Positions 34,412 to 45,196 of a stretch of DNA of 64,000 nucleotides are shown in pieces. Every line of letters begins with the position of its first letter. The stretch's first letter is position 1. Both the position numbers and the translations under genes were made by a program. The stretch covers positions 62,001-126,000 of the forward strand of contig CAUEEP010000023.1 in the NCBI GenBank assembly GCA_958450365.1, given 5' to 3'. This stretch comes from Mesorhabditis belari. Taxonomy: Eukaryota > Nematoda > Chromadorea > Rhabditida > Rhabditidae. Below the pieces are notes generated by a model. The model saw nothing but the letters and a program-made list of their open reading frames with translations. It did no database searches and was not told where the DNA came from.

Positions 34412-37400
34412 ATGTTCTCCACAAACTCTCTACAAGCCAACTCCTTGTGGTCATACATCGGTAGGCTGATTTTATTTCGAGGCGTTTTGCTATTTGAAAT
34501 TTTTAGAGAAAATGAATTTCGATGAATGCGGAAAGTTGATCAAGAATTTTTTGATGGAACTACTTGAAGTGGAGCGATTCGCGAGTCTTCATCGACAACG
34601 TGGTGGGAAGATTGATGCGGAGAATTTCAACAATTGGTCCGGTCTTTACACGGGATGCTCGTCAATGCAAGAGCGACTGATGACAAGTTGGGTATTTTAT
34701 GTAAAAAGTGCTTTTACGGGAAACAGAAAAATCTTGCGGAAATTTTAACTTTTGATGAGTTAAAAGTTTGGAATAATGAGCTTACAAGCCTTGTAGCAAA
34801 AGAAATCAGGAATTACGAATAGTTTCTTTGACATCAATGAAGTTTTTTAGCCAACGAGCTGTCACAATATCATGCCATTCTGATCAAGGCAATTGGCCGA
34901 GCAGACACCCAATACTTGACGAATAAATACGAGAAGACGATCAGCGATGTCAATCTGTTCAACTATTGGAGTGGTCGATTTGATGAGGTTAAACTGGCCG
35001 TGGAACAATTGGGATGTTTGAAGCGTTGGTTTTATTAAACTTTTGTTGAATTTTTGAAGTTGTTACCCAAGTTAACATGACACTCATCAACTTTAGAAGA
35101 TGGACAATCTCCATCAGACGATCCACATCTTCACTTTGATATGTTCATAATGACCGCTCTTATTGGCTTTAGTTGGGATCTTTTTGAACAAATGAGGTAA
35201 TCGAAAAAAAGGGGGCGGGGTAGCCGTAAATATTGAATTTACAGGACAAGACGTGGAGAGAAAATCGAGAACAAGAGGGGACGAGCTTGGTGGGTTTTTA
35301 TTTTTTGCTTATTTTTCATTCATTTCATTTAGTTTCTTTTTGAGAACACAAATTACTATCACCATTCAGGAATCCAACTGGTCAACCAACGTCCACAAAA
35401 GGCTACCTTTATATCAGAAGCGAGCAGTTGACGACCGGTATGCAAAAGTTTTTAAAGAGAAACTGATTAAACGTCTTCAGAATCAAAATTTGCCACTTGT
35501 GGAATGGGAATCACAAACTTTTTGGAAGATTTTCTCGGAAAAGAACCATTGAAACAACTGAACAAGAAGCTCTCCGATGAATTGGAATCAGATTGTGATC
35601 GCTGGAAACGGACAAACGATGCGGCACAATTGATCATGCATCAACTCCACAAAACTCTCTGTTCGTCATTTTATTACTGATAAGAAGCTGAGCCTTACAT
35701 AATTAAAAGCCATTAGTTGTAATCAGAGTCTAAAAATGTTAAAAACTCTTTTTATTTCCAGTTTCTCCCAATGAAGTGTCGTGCTCGGAGATCGACCGTT
35801 ATTTGGCTCATTTGTTTGACGAAACTCTCCTCAAACTTCTCTATCAACGAATCGATGAACTGACCAGTGACATCTCCCATTTCATGCTATGGACTGATCG
35901 TTTCGAAAGCGTTCACCAAGCTATACACCGAAGTAAAACGGAAGGTATATTATGAGTACCGTGTCTGATTTGAAACGTGTTTCAGCTTTATCCGATCTAT
36001 CTCGTACTTCCGAGCTGCGCTTTTTTCGTTCGCTAACCAGCTTCTCCGTGGTTTTCTTGGTTTGGAAATTTTGCTTCTGGAAGAACAGGTGATTGGAATG
36101 AATTTTAAATTGATAAGACTTTTGTAAAGTAAAAATTCAGTGATAAGCCTATAATGATTGTTTTTTTCAGCATGACATCGACGTTGGATGTGCCAAAAGG
36201 GGTTGTAGAGGATCCACAGCGATATGTTCTCAAGTTTGTCGTCGATCTTCTCACCGACAAAAAAGCCGTGGCGATTTTGGGGAAACTCGGTGGCTCGGGG
36301 AACGATTGTGCGAAACATGAACGCTATATCAAAGTGATCAAGAGAATCGATGAATTGAGAGAGAACTCACAACAACCGGTCAAAGGTTTGTTCTAAAAAA
36401 TGTATCTAATTAATTTTTTTAGTTGCCATTAAATATTTGACAAACGTCTTGAGCAAGGATCTACTTGATTACATCATGTTGAAATGTAGGGAGGCTACCA
36501 GTAACAGAGAAAACTATATTTATTGGAATCGACGGTTTGCAACGGCTGGCATGGCTATGGAACGACTCGAAGGTGTGTATTCGTAAAACCCAAAAACTTT
36601 GCAATTCTTATAATTGTAACTTTCAGAGAACATGTGTCAGTACAGTGTTTCGCCGGTGTCTGCTCTCTTCTTTACAATCATCATCTGCTGGGAGCTCAGG
36701 TAAGCAGCATTTAAGTGATAGACAAATGAAAGCTCTGAAACCGCTTTCTATATCAATCGTCTATTTTTTAGAGATGAAGTGGGCGAGATCAAGCCATCGA
36801 CAACAACGAGTTCAGCTGATGAGTGAGTACAAGAACTAAATATTCAAATTATAGCAATGATACATAACTTTTCTTGTTTTTAGAGAAGAAGTCAAGAAGA
36901 AACCAATCACGAAACCGCCACAAAAGGATCGACAAAAGTGAGATGAATTAGGGAACTCAAAACAAAGAAATTGGTCATTGACAACGTTATTTTTAAAAAT
37001 TGTCAAGATCTATGCAGTAAAGATGCTCTTAACTCAATTGTTCAGATTACGCTTCACCCCGTGGACCCCCGCGCCTCTTCCCGAAGCCCCATCACCTCCA
37101 CCCGCCCAATCAACCCCACAACCAGAGTTCACCCAGAAGCGATGTGTCACTTGTGGAAAAGAGTTCACTTATGAACTCGAGAATTCTTTTTTGGTATTTG
37201 ATTTTAAAAGAATACTCAACTCAAATCTTACAGCTTGAATGCAATCACACAGTCCCCAAATTCTTCGCTCATGAGCAATGTTTTGTCAAGGCTCTCAAAG
37301 AACAAATCCCGAGTCTGGATGGAAGAAAAAGAAAGGTGAGTGGAGGAAATATAATGGGCACAGAAAAGTTGAGTGGTTTAGGATTGGAAGAAGGCGTTGT

Positions 37401-37567
37401 GCGTGGAAGATGGATGTAAGGGACATCTTCTCTTCTGTGATAAAGTCATCAAAGGAGTCCCACATGGAAATGTGAGTTTCAGAATGAGTGACACAAATCG
37501 GGCGTTATCTAGCTAGACGGTGAATGATTCAAATCATTATTTTCAGCCGATCCTCTACGATGACTGA
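34412..37567 (+). CDS. Multi-exon protein with helical W-x-x-R/G-F repeats and a C-terminal RING-like zinc motif
   Basis: It starts at ATG 34412 (exon 34412-34460, then from 34507) and runs through about a dozen short exons to 'PILYDD' and a stop at 37567. A related unit recurs: 'FNNWSGLYTGCSSMQERL' (34630), 'LFNYWSGRFDEVKLAVEQLG' (34955), 'HFMLWTDRFESVHQAIHR' (35880) and 'YIYWNRRFATAGMAMERL' (36515), each a Trp/aromatic-rich helix. The C-terminal part has a proline-rich linker ('PLPEAPSPPPAQSTPQPEF' near 37075), then C-V-T-C at 37143, L-E-C-N-H-T with F-F-A-H-E-Q-C-F after a TTACAG acceptor (about 37233-37285), and C-V-E-D-G-C after the next junction. This gives C-x2-C...C-x-H...H-x2-C...C-x4-C, as in RING-type E3 ligases. 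A putative polyadenylation signal GAATAAA is at 37581. Exon borders around 34690-34860 and 35450-35560 are uncertain. Function inferred only: a possible ubiquitin ligase of a nematode-specific family. Confidence 0.65.
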
Positions 37568-38551
37568 ATGCTCTTCTCCTGAATAAATTTGTCGATCTTC
37601 ATCAACTATTAAAATAACATTGATACATCAAAATCTTTTTGATTTGTTAATCTAACCTCATCGAGTTTTCTTTGACTGACTAATCGTTTTTCAAGTTTTT
37701 AAAATATTTTGTTTTTTGTTAAATATGGTGTTGGTTTTTTATTCACTTAATTGTTCAAAACACTTATATCAAAGTCACAAACAAAACTAAAAAAACTGAA
37801 GTCACCCATTTCGTGATTTTACATAGTGGATAGGCCATATATTTCAAAAAAAGTGATCATTATTTTGTTTACTTAATGTTATTGAAGTTATGTAACGTTT
37901 TGTTTTTTATTTAAAACTTTTCAATGTTATCTAAATCTCTTTTCACTACCGTTTAAAGATTTGATGGATTTTGTTTAATTGAATAAAAATTCGCAACTAA
38001 ACGCGCATAAAAGATTTTTATACCAAGCAGCTATAAAGTTATAGATATAGAAACAGTTAAGCAAACTAAGAAAAAGATATAGAAACAGTTAAGCAGATCC
38101 CACTGGCGTCACTGGTTGTAGACGGACCTTTCGTTTGGCTCGTTTCAAAGCATAAATCGTGTGAGCTCTGGAAAATTTGGCTCAGTTTTTAAGTCACAAA
38201 CAAGGATTCCGCACAGTCCCAATTTCGATATTGAAAGATCCATCGTGAAGTTTTTTTCTTTATATAGCATTGAATATTGAGTATTTTGAAAACTTACCAG
38301 TTCGATAATGTAGAGCAACTGTATTGATTGATGGTTATTGCGCCATTCCACAAATCAATACATAACTAAGCACTTTTTAGCCAGTTACTCAACAACTCTG
38401 AATGCAGCTAATCGGTTAAACATTGAATTGTTTCAGAATCGAAATTCTTTCAAGGATTTAGCTCCAATAAACGAAGATTTGACACAAAATTCGATAGGTT
38501 AAACAAATTTTGATTTGTTTATACAAAACTTCAGTGGAACAACGGTTAATG
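37568..38551. other. Mostly gene-free; possible terminal exon on minus strand near 38095-38166
   Basis: AT-rich. On the minus strand a TTTTCCAG acceptor at about 38167 precedes 'AHTIYALKRAKRKVRLQPVT' and a stop near 38095. No partner exons were found, so it is left unassigned. A 25-base direct repeat ('GATATAGAAACAGTTAAGCA') occurs at 38043 and 38073. Confidence 0.35.
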
Positions 38552-38929
38552 ATGGCTGTCACACTACAGTTGCTCTACATTATATAAATATATGAAATAC
38601 ACAGAAGGTTTTTTAAGTATTTGATGTCTGATGGTAAATTTGAAACTCGATTTGCTTATATTGTTATTATTTTGTTAAATTTAGGGCAGCCGTGGAAGGA
38701 TAAAGACTACGACTGCGTCTTAATGGATGGGAAAACGCGTTTGTGGCATGCTAATCTTTGTGATGTTTATAGTGCATGATTGTGGCGAACAGCCACTAAA
38801 AAGTTACCTAACTCTGGCAGTCTAAAAATTGGAAAAGTATTGAGGAAATCGGTGCGCCTTCATTCTATTTCGCGCCCCAAATCATTTATTGTTTTGTAGC
38901 TTGTTAGCTGAATATCTTGCGTTAAAGCC

Positions 38930-38938
38930 TATATAAGG
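38930..38938 (+). promoter_or_regulatory. TATA box
   Basis: TATATAAGG lies about 90 bases upstream of ATG 39021, at the expected spacing for a short 5' leader. Confidence 0.6.
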
Positions 38939-39020
38939 CAACTGTTGTTCATTTGATTTTCTTATCTTTCATTTTCTTTCTGCTTTCCTCTCATCGTGTG
39001 AAAGTTGTGTCCTAATTAGG

Positions 39021-39483
39021 ATGAAATTGCTTCTTTTTTTATCGTCGCTTTTAATTCAATTGTCGATCTTGTGTGAAAATTGCTCAAGTGAGAGCCCAAA
39101 GATTCCGAGTCAGTCGGCTATTGAATAAAGTGTTTTAGTTCAAGTGAGATCAGATATCTCGAAACAAGAAATAACGTGTCTTGAGTGAAGAGTACCAAGC
39201 ACGCAAAGAATATTTCTTTACGATGATTAAAATCTTTCAGAAATTCTCTCGTACAAAAACTTTAACTTTAACGAGAGTAGGTCCTCTCATTTTCTTTGAA
39301 GAGGCAAAAATTGAAGAATATATAAAATTGCTTGAGGAATATTTAAAGGGGTACTCCGGCTCAAGGAAAGTCAGTGTTAAATTGGGCGCTTTTTTTTCAC
39401 GTCTTCTTAAATCTGATTTTCAACTTTTAAAATTATTCTTTAAGAATGTAATATTTTCTATTAAAAAAACAAAAAGTATTTAG
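39021..39483 (+). CDS. Small secreted EYLK-repeat protein, 3' truncated
   Basis: ATG 39021 gives a signal peptide 'MKLLLFLSSLLIQLSILCEN'. A GTGAGA donor at about 39091 with a GTGTTTTAG acceptor at 39139, and a further TTTCAG acceptor at about 39240, suggest short introns. The downstream exon encodes 'IEEYIKLLEEYLKGYSGSRK', 'VSVKLGAFFSRLLKS', to a stop at 39481. It matches the copy at 23735-24578 but lacks the last exon with the other two EYLK units, because the IR-2 duplication joins at about 39850. Unknown family; secretion predicted from the signal peptide and own TATA box. Confidence 0.5.
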
Positions 39484-39849
39484 GATTGCTGTTAAATTTG
39501 AGAAAATGCATGTAAAAGAAAAGAACGCAAAGGCTAAAATGCAATTGGATGGAACCTTTATATAGAAGGAGAAACAAAAAGAATAATCATGAAAACGATC
39601 AATGGGGCATTACTTTTGTGGAGCTAATTTTAGGGGTAATTGCACTCTTCCACATCGATTGGAAGGATCTCAATCAAAAAAATCCAGTTATTTAACAACT
39701 AGAATTTCTCAAGTATTTTAAAAGAAAAAAAAATATATTTTAAATACATGTTTTCAGGAGGAATTTTGTAAAAAATACTTTTGAATGGCATTACTTTTGT
39801 GGACACCACTGTATACTTTTTGCCCAAATATCCACGTTTTAGGGAGGCG

Positions 39850-40520
39850 CAGAACACGTGTAACACTCGACCATCGTAGAAAATCCATGTTTGATCATGC
39901 GTTATGATGTTTGAAAGAGGAACCCGACCATGCCGATATTCGCTCCACAAGTGGTGGCATATCCGCTTTTTTTTGGCTTGGATTGTTTCCGACATTTCGT
40001 ATGGGGTTTAGTGTTGTCTTCTACAATTTCTTCCCACTCTTCGCAGCCAGCGCCACACAGTCATTCATCCACAGTAACGTCCAGCCAATTTTCGGGTTGA
40101 TCCATCGGGATTTTCCAGAAATCGGCACCTCAGAATCGATCGATCCACTTTCCGGGGTCGGCCGCTTCCCCTCTTCCGTTTGATCTTCGTGTTGCCCGTC
40201 TTGAATTTGTGAAACCATTCCTGTGCAGTACTCGTTTCAACGAGTTTGTTGCCATAAAATTGATTGATTTCTCGTGCTGCTTTGGCCGCTGAAATCCCTC
40301 TTGAAAATCGTTGGAGCAGTTGGTCGTGGATTTCTTCTCGAGTTGGCTTCATTCGATCGACTACAACTCTCTTTTCGTGTCGATCCCTAAAAAATGAATG
40401 TTAATGCAAGAAAAAAGAAAGTTTTAGCATGAAAAAGGAAAAAAGATAAATAAAAAACGTTGTGTTGTGAGCGAGTAGTGGTCAAAACAAAAAATTCTGG
40501 GTTTTTATGGGACAACCTAA
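39850..40520 (-). mobile_element. Truncated mariner, 5' half only
   Basis: The minus strand begins at the terminus TTAGGTTGTCCCATAAAAAC (40520 inward) and encodes 'MKPTREEIHDQLLQRFSRGI' from 40352 and 'SETIQAKKKRICHHLWSEYR' near 39990, then stops abruptly at about 39850. It is the inverted duplicate of 48498-49150, sharing the same flank beyond the TA, so the duplication came after the insertion. Confidence 0.85.
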
Positions 40521-41180
40521 TACTATGTTGCAATTGATTAATCGAAATATTGGATTCAGCTAGTGCAAAGTTCAGTAATGTATCATTTTCCTTATAATAA
40601 TTACATTTTGCAATCTAAGCATTAACAAAGCTTTGTCTTTTGTATCTAAATCTTCGATACGCGGAATCACATTAGCTTTGTGGAATTCGCGGCACGTTTC
40701 CGATTCTTTCCAATGCGCTGCATGCATATTTAAAATTGGTTTCATTTGCTTTGAAAATGACTTTTGTCTGGCTTTTTTTGAGAGCATGTTTTAGGAAACG
40801 CATTAACCGAGAGGAACACAATATTCTGGAGTATTTGTGTTGTATTTACCAAAACAAACAGTTTATCGAGCATTCACGTAGCATCTGATTTATTTTATCG
40901 CCATGTTTTTACCTAAACGTGACTGTGTGATGTGGGTCTTCATAGCTCACCACTTCGGGCACCAAAAAGACATTCGATCACGTAGGCTCGATAAACTTTT
41001 GTGCTTGAGATCAAAATGATGCTATTTAGCAATGAATGCAAGGTGTAGATTAAAGACAGTGAAGAGATTGCTGAAAATTGAGATCAACACTTGCGTTGTC
41101 TTTGTGTAAATATTTTCGATGGGCACCAAATTGGCGAGACTAAGCGCCATCGCCAACGATGGGAAACCGATGAAACTGAT
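39850..41180 (-). repeat. IR-2: inverted duplicate of 47844-49150
   Basis: Both copies contain, in order, the chemoreceptor last exon, a spacer with 'CAGTTTATCGAGCATTCACG', an unassigned frame (40572-40787 minus, 'KESETCREFHKANVIPRIED') and the mariner 5' half. Confidence 0.85.
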
Positions 41181-41400
41181 CAGCACGCCACACTAAGATA
41201 AGTAAAATGAGAAATTTGACTAGCCAACCTGTAGAAAGAAAATGATTTGGATATAGCGAAGCATTTCCTTGGTTTTTGGACTGGCCGACTGTTTCATTGA
41301 GTTTATATGACTTATATATGAGTTTATATGTTTATATGAGCTGACTCTTTACCAAACTGGAAGCCAAGAATATACGACACTGATCCAGTAGGGTACACGA
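41022..41400 (-). CDS. Chemoreceptor-like seven-helix protein, C-terminal half (TM6-TM7)
   Basis: The last exon 41022-41192 encodes 'CGVLISFIGFPSLAMALSLA' and 'TTQVLISIFSNLFTVFNLHL' before the stop. A 36-base intron with a CTTATCTTAG acceptor separates it from exon 41229-41288, 'SASPKTKEMLRYIQIIFFLQ'. An earlier exon ends at a GTAAAG donor at 41351. Known: nematode Srh/Sri/Str-type receptors have S-x-K-T-K-x-(M/L)-Q-x-x-(L/F) just before TM6. The gene is cut upstream by the palindrome at 41413. Its last exon is duplicated at 47844-48000. Confidence 0.6.
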
Positions 41401-41412
41401 AACAGCAAAAAA

Positions 41413-41661
41413 ATTTTTGGTGAAAATCAAAAATCCGAGTCCTAATAATTCTAGTGTGATATCCAGATAGAAGAAAAACGAGATTAAAATAAAATAACTC
41501 TAAGCAGCCTATAAATTAGTTCTGCAAAGAGTTCGCGATTATTCCGAAAAATTGGCAAGAGCAATCTGACTTAAATTTCGTTTTTGCTTCTATCTAGATA
41601 ACACACTAGAATTATTAGGACTCGGATTTTTGATTTTCACCAAAATATCTTTGTACCCGAT
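41413..41661. repeat. Palindromic MITE-like element
   Basis: 41415-41490 is mirrored at 41575-41655 ('AAAATCAAAAATCCGAGTCC' in the left arm). It sits at the 5' break of the chemoreceptor fragment. Confidence 0.75.
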
Positions 41662-41712
41662 GTGCCGTCCGTGTCCTAGTCGGCTGATCGACTGAGCTAT
41701 CCCGGGTTCGAT
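41662..41712. other. tRNA-related sequence
   Basis: The plus strand contains 'CGGGTTCGATTCC', a perfect pol III B box. The minus strand contains 'GGGATAGCTCAGTCG', like a tRNA 5' end. No full cloverleaf can be folded, so it looks like a tRNA-derived (SINE-type) fragment attached to the palindrome. Confidence 0.35.
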
Positions 41713-41929
41713 TCCAAGATAGAATTAGTGCAAAATTTACCACTAGAATGCAATAACATGACCTGAATTCGATCAAGGCCATCATAATGTTTCGGCCTGA
41801 TTCAAGGAGGCTGAGTCTGACCCTGATCTGGTCCGGAAAATCTATTTTTTTAAGCCAATTTAATTAAGGAAAATCCTTTCGTTGCAGTTGCAATCAAATA
41901 TCGGCGAGAAGATGATCTTTTCAGCGCAC

Positions 41930-44138
41930 GAGGCCACTCTGCACGAGTTTTTAGATATCTTGAGTTTTGTTAGTAGCGTGCAACCGCACGTGAGGCTGTT
42001 CAAGGCATGGTTTCGAATCGGAAATGAATCAAATCGAATCAAATAGGATTCTTTTGAATGTAAATGATCAATTCCATGTTTGTGACACGTGTTATAGTGC
42101 TTCTTTTTGAAATGTTTATCGTTGGATCAATAAAACTGTAGAAGAATATAAAAACTTTGTGATCAAGACAGGAAAATGAGCAAAAAGTTGAGTTTAGTTT
42201 TAGAAAACGTTTTTGTTTGAGAGTTTTTTTCATAAGTTTCCAATCGTTTGCAAAAAGTGTTTATTCTCATCACTCAAACAAGTTACTTATTTCAACTGTG
42301 TAGTTTGCAAAGGCAGATTAACTAATTTCATGAATGGGTATCACAGTAGTCACGTACCTATAAAAGTTAAACAAAATGGGAAAGAAAGCGACATGTTATC
42401 AATAACGAAATATGAAGCTTACAGCCTACAAACGATCAAACGTTTTGAGTTGAAAAATTTAAAAAAGCTACCAGCTAGTGTTGAAAAAGAAAAAGATGTC
42501 TAGTGAAAGAGTAAATGTAAAAAAAGAGATGGGATTGGCGCAGCTCTCAGCTTGATTTGATGGATTTTGGGTTACCGGTGATCGATCGTCGAATCCATTG
42601 TCGAAAGAACGGACAAAATGAATCTTCACGAAGCATTTCTTGTATTTCTCCCATTTGGACACAATGTAACATTGAAGCTGAAGTATTTCACAATCAATTT
42701 TTTCACTGTTTTCCCTTTTACCTGAACCGCTCGCACATTCGAAAGTGTCGTGTTGACGCTAAAAGAGAATTGAATCAAATTCAAAAAATAAGTTCTTATT
42801 TTAAAGAAGCTAACTCGCTATCTATCCAATCGTCGCCGACATTCTTCAAATATTTAACCGAGATTCGACCAAATCCAATAGAATTTGTTTGAAACGATAT
42901 GTTGACGGGGAAAAGATCTGAAAACAAACAGAATATGTTCCGTTTTAATCGAAAAGGAAAAACAACATGACGCTTGTTGAGCACTCAGTGCATTGTGATT
43001 AAGCCATGTGCACTCGTTGCAGCTTTTGTTATCAAGTTTCATCTGTCTGCTACCATAACAAGAGAAATTTAATACAATAGAAACTATCTTCAAAATTTAA
43101 TACAATAAGTTTGATGGTTTTCACACAATCTTGTTACCAAATCGAACCGGCACAAATTTTCCGACTTCGATCCGAATCTGGGCCGGGACTCGGTTAAGTG
43201 CAACAGGCAAAGAAAAAAAAGATAAAAAAGAATAAACTTGACCGCAAAAATAGGCAGCGGCTATTACGTCACTCTTTTGATCCTCGAGATCCACGAGAAA
43301 CACCGTCCCACCACAATTACGAAGTAGGTCGCCTCGGTGCCTACTTTACGAGAAAGATATGAAACTAGCAAAGTACCATCAAAATTTACAGTGATAGGTT
43401 CTGAGAGCAACACTTGGAGCACATTCAGGTGGTATGTAGATACTGTAGGATAGAGATGTGAGAGATTGCTCTTGAAAGACATCGGTATCACTAAAGACTC
43501 ATTGAAGTTTGGGTGCTCTTTTCTAAATCGGCTAAAAACCTCTTCATCTAATTCTCAATGATTCAAACAGCTCAATTTTAGTATCAATGGATGAGGAATC
43601 ACAATACTCAGTCAGCCAGCACTTGATTTAAAACTAATTCTTTGATTACTGTTGTTCTAGAAATTACGTGTCTTTTGAGGAGAACACTCTGTTTGAACCG
43701 AAAAATTGGAAAACTGACCGATACGTGTTTAATAAAAGCTCGGGATGGCCCAGGAAGTTACTGGGTGGCCCGTTCACTATTTGATACTCGCACGAGCGAT
43801 TCCCGTGATCCTAAGAGACAGTTTTTGTGAGTTTTTGTTGAAAACCAGAAAATGTCTGCAGTAAAGGGGAGGTCATTGCTCCAGTACTCTTTATGATCAT
43901 CGTTCAATGTTTTGCTAACACTACTTGCATATCGTGGAAAGCGATAAATAACTTAAGACCATAGCTTGACTTTTTCCGTCAAATCTCCAGCGTTCTCCAG
44001 AGGAACTAAACGTTAAATCTGCTTACTCCGCGAAATTTTCTCAGTTGCAGGATATCGTCGAATACTAAAACCATCGTAAACCACGTCCCCCGTGGTGACT
44101 CGGCGAATCGAAAGCCGAATTCACTCATGTGAAGGAAA
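41930..44138 (-). repeat. Copy C: partial inverted duplicate of gene 2 3' half
   Basis: Reverse complement matches 20612-22880 of copy A. The right edge at about 44138 abuts hemagglutinin-like coding sequence. Confidence 0.85.
42468..44110 (-). pseudogene. Gene 2, copy C: 3' exons only
   Basis: Contains the exons for 'SHLYPTVSTYHLNVLQVLLS' (about 43265-43490), 'ALNRVPAQIRIEVGKFVPVR' (about 43150-43200), 'VNISFQTNSIGFGRISVKYL' (about 42800-42920) and the tail ending near 42468. The exon at 43300 is shortened and shifted relative to the other copies. The signal-peptide half is absent. Confidence 0.65.
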
Positions 44139-44829
44139 AAAAACTGGAATGTGAACAAGAAAATAGATGCCATCCGCCAAATAACGAGTAGAAAAGCAGA
44201 GACAAAAGGGATGATGGCTCATGTGGGAAAAGACGGGGTCAAATTGCAAATCAACGAATTCGGTGCTGGTGCTACGTATTCGAAAGGAAAAGGCGCTGAT
44301 ATTATGATCAAAGGACGTAATTTTGCTATCGAAGCTGGATTTAACAAAGACGACGGCACAAAAATGCACATGAAAACAAAAAAAAACCGAGCATAAGCTC
44401 AAATTCTCGTCTAAGGACAAAAAAGCCGAGGTACTAATCAAACAAGCTGACACCGAATTTTCGCTTGACGTTGGTCAAGAAGGTGGTGAAATCAAAATTA
44501 GCGATGGCGACACTAGCATTCAACTGGGTGACAAAGATTCGGGTGCACAAATCGATATCAAAACCAAAGATCAATCGCTCAGCATTGGTGTCGGTAAAGC
44601 AGCCGTGAAAGTAGGCTTCAGCGATGTAGATCAAAAATTTAACGTCGGAACCGATTTGAAGCAGAATCAGGCGTATGTCGACGTGCACTTGCATGATGGT
44701 ACAAAAATCAGTGCAGAAGCGCAAGAAAAAGAAGTTTGGGGTCTGGAGTTAGGCGACGGGAAGAATAAACTGAACATCTCGACGGATTTGGACACAAAGA
44801 GCCCTCCTGGGCCCGCATCATTTTATTGA
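44139..44829 (+). pseudogene. C-terminal part of a hemagglutinin-like gene
   Basis: 44139-44192 is identical to the reverse complement of positions 1-53, where the gene at 1-9253 leaves the window. So this block shows what the gene's 3' end probably looks like. Frames 44151-44396 and then 44394-44829 read 'GVKLQINEFGAGATYSKGKG', 'IQLGDKDSGAQIDIKTKDQS' and 'SIGVGKAAVKVGFSDVDQKF', with a stop at 44827-44829. The frame shifts in a run of A at about 44378-44387. A putative polyadenylation signal AATAAA follows at about 44900. The block lacks the upstream exons. Confidence 0.65.
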
Positions 44830-44953
44830 AGAACCGATCCCCACAGATCTCACACTGACTCCTTTCTGTTCTATTTTACAAATCCTTTTTTTCTATTTGA
44901 ATAAATTTTTATGATTGATATTTGTAGTTAATTTACTCTAAGAGGTTGGTTGA

Positions 44954-45196
44954 TCATCGGCTTCGGCAGAGTGACTCGGCACTGATTACACTGAAAATTT
45001 GTTCAAATTCAGGACAAATACAATCAAAAGATTTGTAGTTTTTTCTGAAACAAAAAACATCACTCCACATAAAAAAGCGCAAAGCTCTCGTTGTGTTCTC
45101 GCTCATCTTTAGAACACATGGAGAGTGTGGAGATCTTCGAGTTGCAATGCACTTCATCAAAGCCGTTGGAGTGTTTGATTGATTCGACGAAAACAT
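44954..45196 (-). CDS. Small gene, copy of the 9796-10040 gene
   Basis: The terminal exon after TTTGTTTCAG (about 45051) encodes 'KNYKSFDCICPEFEQIFSVI' and 'SAESLCRSR', stop near 44954. The upstream frame ('RRSPHSPCVLKMSENTTRAL') is open but not shared with the copy at 9796. It converges on the hemagglutinin-like 3' end, as at 9796/10193. Function unknown. Confidence 0.4.
   Translation of the reverse strand: MFSSNQSNTPTALMKCIATRRSPHSPCVLKMSENTTRALRFFMWSDVFCFRKNYKSFDCICPEFEQIFSVISAESLCRSR

Larger units (their letters stand above)
38552..39850 (+). repeat. Second copy of the 23490-24075 repeat, with promoter and first exon
   Basis: Direct duplicate of 23490-24075 at both ends. The middle (38783-39230) is present only here. 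It ends where the inverted mariner fragment begins (about 39850). Confidence 0.8.

Noticed and set aside
38095..38166. Histone H4-like C-terminal exon ('YALKR')
   Set aside because: Only five residues agree with H4 and no histone-fold sequence lies upstream.
41662..41712. Functional tRNA gene
   Set aside because: Only a B box and a tRNA-like 5' end on opposite strands; no cloverleaf or anticodon arm.
42213..42503. Plus-strand 96-codon frame with C-x2-C pairs as a zinc-finger gene
   Set aside because: It is antisense to the gene 2 3' region; the homologous frame in copy A has a stop, and changes between copies C and D are mostly amino-acid altering.
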